NCBI GenBank assembly: GCA_016191115.1
Contig: JACPPG010000028.1
Location: 35,924 to 99,923, forward strand
Length of the DNA stretch: 64,000 nucleotides
DNA from: Planctomycetia bacterium
GTDB lineage: Bacteria; Planctomycetota; Planctomycetia; Pirellulales; JACPPG01
Direction of reading: 5' to 3'
This document shows positions 57,968 to 64,000 of this stretch, in pieces. Both the position numbers and the translations under genes were made by a program. Each line of letters starts with the position of its first letter. Position 1 is the first letter of the stretch. The notes under the pieces were generated by a model. The model was not told where the DNA came from, did no database searches, and saw only the letters and a program-made list of their open reading frames with translations.

Positions 57968-58065
57968 CGACCAAGCTCACCTGCCCGGCGGGCGCAGGGA
58001 GCGTTGAACAGCAGAAAGCTTACATGCCCCCGCCGTCTCCTGCAGCGCCTCGTTTGGCAGCGCCA
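57781..58065. other. Unassigned sequence at the right end of the bounded segment
   Basis: No gene can be named. A minus-strand frame (including DASTEAKRAFALAGHVRAVI) looks protein-like but matches no family I know and has no proper start; it may be a fragment of a lost gene. Confidence 0.4.
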
Positions 58066-58123
58066 CTGAAAGCAGGTGCGCGGGCTCCGCGGGCAGCGCG
58101 CGTTCCAGCCAGACTTTGTGCAT
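57977..58123 (-). pseudogene. Truncated duplicate of the dehydrogenase 5' end
   Basis: The ATG at 58123 and 19 codons (MHKVWLERALPAEPAHLLS) duplicate the start of the dehydrogenase at 55096; after that the frame is unrelated sequence to a stop at 57977. It lies six bases after the DUF1501 stop, suggesting that the intact dehydrogenase once sat directly there. Confidence 0.8.
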
Positions 58124-58131
58124 CGCGACCT
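58066..58131. repeat. 66-bp direct repeat, right copy
   Basis: 63/66 identical to 55039-55104. Its right end runs into the stop codon of the DUF1501 gene. The three differences show the duplication is not very recent. Confidence 0.88.
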
Positions 58132-59485
58132 AGACGAGCTCGGGCAGGGGTTGATGATCGCCGACCAGGTACTGCGGCCGGCCTGAGAAATCGTCGAGCA
58201 CCGTCCGGCCCATGTCCAGCCCCAGGTGATGGTACAGCGTGGCAAGGACCTCCTGAAAATGGACGGGCCGGTCCTTCGGCGCGCCGCCCAGCCGGTCGGT
58301 GACGCCGATCGCCTGCCCGGTGCGAAAGCCGCCCCCGGCCAGAAACGCGCTGGACACGGCCGGCCAATGGTCGCGCCCGGCGGCCCCGTTGATCCTCGGG
58401 CTGCGGCCGAACTCGCCCCACACGCACACGGCCACGTCGCGCGCGAGCCCACGCTCGTGTAGGTCTTCGATCAGGGCCGAGAGCCCCTCGTCCAGATACG
58501 GCAACTGGCCGGCGAGCCCAGCGAAATTCTTCTCGTGCCAATCGTACGCGCCGAACGCCAGGGTCACGACCCGCGCCCCCGCCTCGACCAGCCGGCGGGC
58601 GATCAGGAACTGCTGCGTCAGTCGCGGCGCGGCGTTGAACGCGGGAATCAGCTCCGGCGTGCCCGGCCCGTACCGCGCGACGACAAATGGGTCCTCGCGC
58701 GAGATGTCGAGTGCGTCGCGAATCTTGGGCGAGGTCAATATCTCGAAGGCCTGCGCGTGGAACGCGTCCAGCCCGGCGAACGCGCGGTGCGCCGCCGCGC
58801 GCTCGATGCGATCGAAGCCCGTCAGCAAACTCTTGCGATCGGCGAGCCGGTCGAGGGTCACGCCGCGGAGCACCATGTTGGCCTTCCCCTCTTCGTCCGG
58901 GCGGAAGGCCGAATGCGCCACTCCCAGGAAGCCGGGGCCCGGATCGTTGTACGGCGGATGGATCATGGGGGCCGCCAGGCTCACGTACGGCGGCACGGCC
59001 GGATCGACGGCGCCCGACAGTTTCGACACGACCGACCCAAACGTGGGCCACCCGCCCGACGGCTGCGGTCCCTGCCGCGCCCAGCCGGTCAGGCACATGT
59101 GGCAGGCATGGTCGTCCGGGCCGCCCACAAGCGCGCGGACCACGGCCAGCTTGTCGGCGGTTGCTGCCAGCCGCGGCAGATGCTCGCACAGCTCCACGCC
59201 GGGGACGCGGGTGGCGATCGGCCGGAACGGACCGCGAATCTCCGAGGGCGCCGCCGGCTTCAAGTCGCAAATATCGATATGCGACGGCCCGCCCGGCAGA
59301 AACACCATGATGACCGACTTGTGCCGGGCGGGCGATTTGCGCGGGCTAGCTTCGGCCGCAAGGGTCTCGGTCCGCAAAAGGTCGGCAAGTGAGAACGAGC
59401 CGAGCGCCAGGGAGCCGATGGCAAGAAAGTTGCGCCGCGAGACGCGATCGCAGAAGCGAGCCGGTGATCCGCGGATGGTGAGCAT
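58130..59485 (-). CDS. DUF1501 protein with twin-arginine signal
   Basis: 451 residues. Tat-type start (RVSRRNFLAIGSLALGSFSL); body FLPGGPSHIDICDLKP, GGPDDHACHMCLTGWA, and AFGAYDWHEKNFAGLAG, with the late WGEFGRSPRINGAAGRDHWP block of the family. Before the 3 kb segment arrived its next gene was probably the hydroxyacid dehydrogenase, making it the first gene of the catabolic operon. Confidence 0.9.
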   Translation of the reverse strand: MLTIRGSPARFCDRVSRRNFLAIGSLALGSFSLADLLRTETLAAEASPRKSPARHKSVIMVFLPGGPSHIDICDLKPAAPSEIRGPFRPIATRVPGVELCEHLPRLAATADKLAVVRALVGGPDDHACHMCLTGWARQGPQPSGGWPTFGSVVSKLSGAVDPAVPPYVSLAAPMIHPPYNDPGPGFLGVAHSAFRPDEEGKANMVLRGVTLDRLADRKSLLTGFDRIERAAAHRAFAGLDAFHAQAFEILTSPKIRDALDISREDPFVVARYGPGTPELIPAFNAAPRLTQQFLIARRLVEAGARVVTLAFGAYDWHEKNFAGLAGQLPYLDEGLSALIEDLHERGLARDVAVCVWGEFGRSPRINGAAGRDHWPAVSSAFLAGGGFRTGQAIGVTDRLGGAPKDRPVHFQEVLATLYHHLGLDMGRTVLDDFSGRPQYLVGDHQPLPELV

Positions 59486-59865
59486 GTCCTGACTGACAGG
59501 TTCTCACGAAATCATGTGCTTCGTCGATTTAGCACTCCCAAAGCTTATCCGCCGTGCACGGCGGACCGCAACCGTTTTCCAGTAACCAGCCTCGGTTGGC
59601 GGGACGAATGACCCCGGTCGACGCCCGATTCCTGTCTCATCTGGCGGCCCGCTTTGATTTCTTGGGCTACACTTTCCCGGTCGCGCAAATGCCAACGCGC
59701 GGCCAACGAGCCGCCGGGCTTGCGGCCAGTTGCCCGCGGCTCGTTTTGTTTCTAGCGGTTCCGCCAGTTTTGCCGGGCCGGTTCCTCCGCGTGACCGCCG
59801 TGGATGCGGGCCATCGCGCGGCGGGCCTCGGCCTTTCGTTCGTCAAGCGGCCTGGTAACACGAGC
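59486..59865. other. Intergenic stretch with an orphan terminator
   Basis: About 380 bases upstream of the DUF1501 gene. Apart from the terminator-like hairpin at 59705 I see nothing; no coding sequence is supported. Confidence 0.4.
59705..59752 (+). terminator. Strong intrinsic terminator without an obvious gene
   Basis: Plus strand: ACGAGCCGCCGGGC and GCCCGCGGCTCGT form a 13-bp stem with one bulge, followed by TTTTGTTT. No plus-strand gene precedes it, so it may end an unseen small RNA or a lost gene. Confidence 0.7.
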
Positions 59866-59867
59866 AG

Positions 59868-60005
59868 GGCCATTCACAGATTCAAGCTTGCCGGCGGCGC
59901 ACCGGCGGGAAAGTGGGACAGGCACCGAGACGCAACGTTGGTCTGAAAGGGCTTGCGCTGTTTATGCTCGGAGCCAGTCCCATTTTCCCGCCCCGCCATT
60001 TTGAA
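59868..60005 (+). repeat. R1 miniature repeat, copy D (right end lost)
   Basis: Left end CAGGGCCATTCACAGATTC; hairpin arms GCGGGAAAGTGGGAC and GTCCCATTTTCCCGC present. The right terminal repeat GAATGGCCCTG is missing, and the sequence continues into a prepilin-like frame. Confidence 0.8.
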
Positions 60006-60092
60006 AAACAGGATGCCTATGATGCCGAGCACCACCAATAGCTCAACGAGCTTGAAACCACCTCGGGGCCCGTGCCTGGGATGAGGAGCCAT
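60006..60092 (-). pseudogene. DUF1559-type prepilin remnant truncated at an R1 repeat
   Basis: From the ATG at 60092 the first 30 residues read as a type IV prepilin N-terminus: GGFKLVELLVVLGIIGIL, with the glycine cleavage site. After GIL the frame runs into R1 copy D and ends in repeat sequence. Complete DUF1559 proteins are 250-350 residues, so this is a broken gene. Confidence 0.75.
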
Positions 60093-60172
60093 CGGGACGA
60101 CGAGTGTCTAAGGAGTGTCCGACGACATAAGCACATGCCGCGAATCGAGGTAAGGCCTTGCGGCACAAGAGC

Positions 60173-60245
<73 letters not shown>

Positions 60246-60262
60246 GGTGGTTGAAGCGGTGA

Positions 60263-60290
60263 ATTATACCCCCACGGCCACCTCTCGCAA
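60263..60290 (-). promoter_or_regulatory. tRNA-Asp promoter
   Basis: Minus strand: -10 TATAAT, a perfect match (60263-60268), with -35 TTGCGA (60285-60290) and a 16-base spacer. The start would be near 60256, about ten bases before the tRNA. Confidence 0.75.
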
Positions 60291-60724
60291 GGCGGCCGAC
60301 GCGGCCGATGGTCGCGGCGGCAAGCCGCTCCGCCACGGCCTTGGCGCAGACGGACCTCGCGCGTGTATTGATGGCCAAGACGCGCGCGGCGCGGATCGGG
60401 TTCGCCGAGGCGATCGACGTTGCCCGGGCGAGAGCCCCGCAAACGCAGAGGACCTCCGGGGTAAACCCGGAGGCTCGCTGAATCCGAAGGATCGCCAGCG
60501 ATGGATCTCGGGCTCGCCCCGCGTCTGTACCGTATTTACGCGTGCTGCCGGACGCCCCAAAAGCATGACCTATGCTTGATTGTCCGTCCGGGTCGGTCGG
60601 CGCCGCGATGGCGCGCCCGCGCAGCCGAACCTCCTGGGCGGGTCGATCGACCGAGGAATCGCATCCGAGTCGGGCGCCGCGCCGCCGGACAGGGGCGAGC
60701 GTCAAACCAAGCGGACCGAAAGCC
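60291..60724. other. Intergenic stretch between the tRNA promoter and the small membrane gene
   Basis: More than 400 bases with no supported gene. A short hairpin (ACCTCCGGGG-TAAA-CCCGGAGG, about 60448-60470) and a small palindrome (AAGCATGACCTATGCTT, near 60560) are the only structures noticed. Confidence 0.4.
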
Positions 60725-60862
60725 ATGTTGCACCACGCCTACTACGTCGTCATGCGACACGCCCAGTCGATGAACATGCAGCAGTGGTTTTTGGCACTGC
60801 TGGTGGTGGTGGCGATCGGGCTGTTCTGCATGCGCGGATTCGGCTCGCGGTCGGGATATTAA
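60725..60862 (+). CDS. Small single-helix membrane protein
   Basis: 45 residues with one helix (MQQWFLALLVVVAIGLFCMR) and a C-terminal GFGSRSGY. Short proteins ending in this way are familiar from Pirellulales, so it is probably real; function unknown. The start could instead be the ATG at codon 10 or 16. No strong ribosome site is seen. Confidence 0.55.
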   Translation: MLHHAYYVVMRHAQSMNMQQWFLALLVVVAIGLFCMRGFGSRSGY

Positions 60863-60902
60863 TGGGCCCAATCGCCGCGATTTGACCGATCGGTGAGACG
60901 GT

Positions 60903-60995
60903 GTGCCACGGCTTGCCCGCTGAGGGCAAGCCGTGCTGGGGCGTCGATCCGACGTCCGTCGCGTTTCGCACGGCTTCTCCGAAGTCGTGGCACAC
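60903..60995. repeat. Nested inverted repeat
   Basis: CACGGCTTGCCC-GCTGA-GGGCAAGCCGTG (60907-60935) is a perfect 12-bp hairpin; GTGCCAC (60903) and GTGGCAC (60989-60995) form an outer pair. It lies between converging genes and could serve as a terminator. Confidence 0.6.
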
Positions 60996-61026
60996 TCCGG
61001 CTACTAACAGCGGCGCCCGCCCTCGG

Positions 61027-62763
61027 CTACAGCACCTCGCGTCCGGCGGCCCGCATGCGGTCGGCAATCGCGTGGCTTCGCGTCTGTGCTTGGCGCCACA
61101 GCCATTTCCAATCGTGCCGCGCGAGCGGCGCCGCTTCCAGATAGGAGCGCAAGAAGCGCAACCGATCGGCCCGCGTCACCCACCGATGGGCAAGCACGCT
61201 CGTGGCCAGCCGCGCCAGGTTGCGTGCCCGACGGAATTCCGAGATCCGCCTCCGCAGTCGCGCGCCGTCCAAGTCGATCAGATGCGGCACCAGCTCCCCG
61301 TCGCGCTCGGAGATCAACAGGTTCACGGCCTTGAGGTCGCGATGGCTGATGTTCCAGGCGTGCAGCCTCCCTAACAGCTTGCCGAGCGCTCGGGCGCAAA
61401 GGCGCGTTTGCCGCCGGCGCACGTCGGGGCCTAAGCGGGCCAGCCGCCTGGCGAAGTCGTGCAGGTGATCGCCCTCGATCCATTCCATGGCCAGATAGCT
61501 GTCCCATCGCAGCCAGTGGCGGCGCGGCTCGCACACCGCGAGAGGTCGCGCCGTGGCAATGCCCCGCTCGCGCAGCGCATGGCCCATGTGCCACGCGCGC
61601 AGCGCCCGGCTGCGCCGCAGAAGGCCGAGCACGGCTTTGTGCCAGCGAAGGCAGCGGGCCCGCTTGAAGGACACGGTCACGGGCGCTCCGCCGACGACAA
61701 GGTGCGTTCGAGCCACGACGCTTACGTCGCTGTGCTTGATCGCCGTCGCGCCCATGCCGGTCAGCGTCCGCTCGGGATCGCGGAGCACGGCCATCAACTC
61801 GTGCCGGGCCATGTCGCGCACGGCGTAGCCGACGCCGGGATCGGCGACGACGCTATAGAAGTCGCGGTTCGTGGCCAGCGATCGCTTGTCGCGGGCGCGG
61901 ATGATCCGCTCGCCGTGGCGGCGGCTGCGGCGGACAATGTCGGCGGCGGCCGCGGCCGGGTCGGCCAGGCGCAGTTCCGGCCGCCCGGCCAGGTAGGCCT
62001 TCCAAAACCGCCAGCGCTCGCTGCGCGTCGAGCGGTCCAGCCAGGCGGCCGCGAACATCGCCAGGCTGTCTCGGCTGCGGCGCCACGACAGCGGTCGCGA
62101 GAACCACATCTTCGGCAGGTCGATCAGGTGCAATCGCGGCAGAACGGATGCCGGCGCCGCCGCCGCGGCACCGGAATCGAGCGCCACCAGCACGTTGCCG
62201 CGATGAAAATCCGTGTGGTAGATGCCCGCCTCGTGGGCGTCGGCGCACAGTTGCGCGACGGCGTAGGTGATCCGTCGCCGCAGGCCGGCCTGTGCGGCGG
62301 CCGGCAGCTTCGGCAGGCATTCGTCGGCATAGCGCTCCAGCGTGCACGAGTTGGGAATCGCCTCGCTGACGAAAAAGCTGTCGCGCACCAAGCCGCCGCG
62401 GTGACGCTCGCCCAAGGCGAGCGGCGTCGCCGTGGCGACATTCCGCCGGCGAACTTCCAGGGCGTTGCGCCACTCGCGCCGCGCGGCGCTACCGCGAAGC
62501 AAATGCGTGGCCGCGTTCAGCAGCGCAAGCACACGGTAGTGCTTCAAGAAGATCGTCCGCTCCGGCAGGTCGACGCGATACACGGTCCGGTGCGATCCGT
62601 GCTTGACGACGTGCACGCGGCCGGCGGCCAGCCACTCGTCGACGCGCAGGCCCTGTGGTCCGAGCAGGATGTCGCGCCATCGGGGCGCGACCTGCCATTT
62701 CACCGCGCTTGAAGAGCAGCCGGCGACCACGGCAGCAGGGGAGACGTGCGAGTCGTCAGACAC
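61027..62763 (-). CDS. Tandem lipopolysaccharide-kinase-like protein
   Basis: 578 residues from a GTG at 62763 with GGAAGGA six bases upstream. Two protein-kinase-like domains of the KdkA/WaaP type lie in tandem. The first has YHTDFHRGNVLVALD and a DLPKM block; the second SHRDLKAVNLL and LIDLDGARL. Both keep the catalytic Asp. Such kinases phosphorylate sugars of the LPS inner core; two domains could act on two positions or one be regulatory. No other LPS gene is in the window. Confidence 0.85.
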   Translation of the reverse strand: MSDDSHVSPAAVVAGCSSSAVKWQVAPRWRDILLGPQGLRVDEWLAAGRVHVVKHGSHRTVYRVDLPERTIFLKHYRVLALLNAATHLLRGSAARREWRNALEVRRRNVATATPLALGERHRGGLVRDSFFVSEAIPNSCTLERYADECLPKLPAAAQAGLRRRITYAVAQLCADAHEAGIYHTDFHRGNVLVALDSGAAAAAPASVLPRLHLIDLPKMWFSRPLSWRRSRDSLAMFAAAWLDRSTRSERWRFWKAYLAGRPELRLADPAAAAADIVRRSRRHGERIIRARDKRSLATNRDFYSVVADPGVGYAVRDMARHELMAVLRDPERTLTGMGATAIKHSDVSVVARTHLVVGGAPVTVSFKRARCLRWHKAVLGLLRRSRALRAWHMGHALRERGIATARPLAVCEPRRHWLRWDSYLAMEWIEGDHLHDFARRLARLGPDVRRRQTRLCARALGKLLGRLHAWNISHRDLKAVNLLISERDGELVPHLIDLDGARLRRRISEFRRARNLARLATSVLAHRWVTRADRLRFLRSYLEAAPLARHDWKWLWRQAQTRSHAIADRMRAAGREVL

Positions 62764-62820
62764 GCGTGATCCTTCCTTGAATCACCAGCCGAGGGGGATG
62801 CGGCCAACGCGGAAGAGAGC

Positions 62821-63780
62821 TTAATAGACGCCGGCCTCCCGATTGTAGCCCAATTCGTCGCCGCGGCGAAGATCGTGCCTGGCTAGCTCGGGATTCCCCA
62901 GCTTCTCATGAACCTCGCCGCGATGATGGTACATCACGGCCAACTCGTGCTCGTAGTTGCGCTTGATGCGCTCCACGCGCTTTCGCTGGCGCGCATCCCC
63001 GGCAGCGGCCAGAAAGCCGGGCATCGGCTGGTCCGCCTCGGCAATCTTCACGGCCTTCTCCAGGTCGTCGAGGGCCTCCGTGTACTCGCCGCGGAGGTAA
63101 CGGATGTACCCCCGCGTGTCGAGATAGGCGGCATTGTTCCGGTCGAGATCCAAGGCCTGCTTCACGTCCACAAGGGCCGCATCCAGCTCCACGCCGGCGA
63201 TCGCCCGGGCGTAGGCTCGGCCATTGAGGGGCCGCGGATCGAGGGGCCGCCGCAGGCGGACGGCCTGGGTCATGTCGCGGATCGCCGCGTCGTGCCGATT
63301 TTGGCGCTGAAGAGCCTGGGCCCGCAGCATGAACGGCAGGGCCGAATCGGGCGCCAGGTCGACGAACTTGTTGAAGTCGGCCACGCTCCCATCCAGGTCG
63401 CCGGTCTCCAGGCGAATCTGACCCCGCAGCAGGAATGCGGCAGTGGACTTGTCGCTCCAGGCGATCGCCCGGTCGAGCGCTGCCAGGGCGCCGGGCAAAT
63501 CGTCCTCGTGGTATTTCTCTTTGGCGTGGCCAACCAGCCAGTCGGCGACCGAACGGCCCAGCGGCAGCGGCAGCTCGGCATGGACGAGCGCCATCCCCAG
63601 GCAGGCGAAGAGCAAGAGCAGCAGCACGGCCTTTGCGGCCCGCCGGCGCGGCGGAGTCGGCTGTTGCCGCGGCGCTTCCGCCGGTGTCTCCGGCGCGGCC
63701 CCCTTGGTCGGCGCCAGGTCGCTGAAGGTCGGCGGAATAGGAAAACCGAAGGGGTCGAGGCGGATATCGGAGGGGTTCAT
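62821..63780 (-). CDS. Membrane-anchored TPR protein
   Basis: 319 residues. A Pro-rich cytoplasmic N-terminus (1-48), one helix (AVLLLLLFACLGMALV, about 50-66), then several tetratricopeptide repeats, for example DDLPGALAALDRAIAW and NRHDAAIRDMTQAVRLR. TPRs mediate protein-protein contacts. It lies 57 bases upstream of the kinase gene on the same strand, so it may be co-transcribed with it. Confidence 0.85.
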   Translation of the reverse strand: MNPSDIRLDPFGFPIPPTFSDLAPTKGAAPETPAEAPRQQPTPPRRRAAKAVLLLLLFACLGMALVHAELPLPLGRSVADWLVGHAKEKYHEDDLPGALAALDRAIAWSDKSTAAFLLRGQIRLETGDLDGSVADFNKFVDLAPDSALPFMLRAQALQRQNRHDAAIRDMTQAVRLRRPLDPRPLNGRAYARAIAGVELDAALVDVKQALDLDRNNAAYLDTRGYIRYLRGEYTEALDDLEKAVKIAEADQPMPGFLAAAGDARQRKRVERIKRNYEHELAVMYHHRGEVHEKLGNPELARHDLRRGDELGYNREAGVY

Positions 63781-63867
63781 GGGTGTCGACCCGCGAGGCC
63801 ATGCTTGTTTGGTACCAGTTTACAGTATCTCTCGCTTCGGTGCACGGCAAGGCAGCTTTGGCCCAGG

Positions 63868-64000
63868 GCCGTTCACAGATTCAAGCTTGCCGGCGGCGCA
63901 CCGGCGGGAAAGTGGGACAGGCACCGAGACGCAACGTTCGTCTGAAAGGACTTGCGCTGTTTATGCTCGGAGCCAGTCCCATTTTCCCGCCTCGCCATTT
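63868..64000 (+). repeat. R1 miniature repeat, copy E (cut by window end)
   Basis: Left end CAGGGCCGTTCACAGATTC and both hairpin arms match copies B-D closely. The right terminal repeat lies beyond the window. It is directly upstream of the TPR gene. Confidence 0.82.

Overview
The window looks like a chromosomal segment of a planctomycete, most likely of the Pirellulales. It is GC-rich and carries hallmark families of that group: planctomycete c-type cytochromes fused to DUF1549/DUF1553 (positions 1-648 and 13438-16575), twin-arginine DUF1501 proteins (11917-13362 and 58130-59485) and a DUF1559-type prepilin remnant (near 60092). This assignment rests on gene content only.

Layout. 1-3.8 kb: truncated cytochrome, a one-helix small protein, a secreted esterase and a degenerate zinc-peptidase-like protein. 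3.8-11.6 kb (all minus): a seven-gene envelope operon, pspA -> tandem AAA ATPase -> Lys-rich protein -> substrate-binding protein fused to an OmpA peptidoglycan-binding domain -> permease -> ABC ATPase -> coiled-coil membrane protein. 11.9-16.6 kb: DUF1501 plus PSCyt/DUF1549/DUF1553 pair. 17.1-31.8 kb: a lipopeptide-type biosynthetic cluster: FtsX/MacB-like permease, fatty acyl-AMP ligase with carrier domain, C-A-T-E NRPS, and C-(adenylation remnant)-T-TE NRPS, all minus strand, with a divergent Sfp-type phosphopantetheinyl transferase and an ABC ATPase nearby. 31.8-40.2 kb: exported and hypothetical proteins, a small methyltransferase, a PAS histidine-kinase-like protein without the phospho-acceptor His, and a large FtsX-type permease. 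40.2-42.3 kb: leuA preceded by a complete leucine attenuator (promoter, Leu-rich leader peptide, antiterminator, terminator). 42.5-47.5 kb (plus): conserved protein, LolA-like lipoprotein, Gfo/Idh/MocA oxidoreductase, luciferase-like oxidoreductase and amidohydrolase. 47.5-59.5 kb (minus): P450, enolase-superfamily enzyme, two 2-hydroxyacid dehydrogenases, HpcH/HpaI aldolase, Nramp-like transporter and DUF1501, a likely acid-sugar or aromatic catabolic operon. It is interrupted by a roughly 3 kb segment with an internally deleted katG, bounded by a 66-bp direct repeat. 60.2-64 kb: tRNA-Asp, small membrane protein, tandem LPS-kinase-like protein and TPR protein.

Two families of miniature repeats are scattered through intergenic DNA. 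R1 (about 155 bp, five copies) and R2 (about 125 bp, three copies) both have short terminal inverted repeats, and several copies are flanked by 9-12 bp direct repeats, so they look like non-autonomous mobile elements. No transposase for them is in the window.

The most interesting systems are the lipopeptide assembly line with a gutted second adenylation domain, the PspA/AAA/OmpA-tethered ABC operon, and the leucine attenuator.
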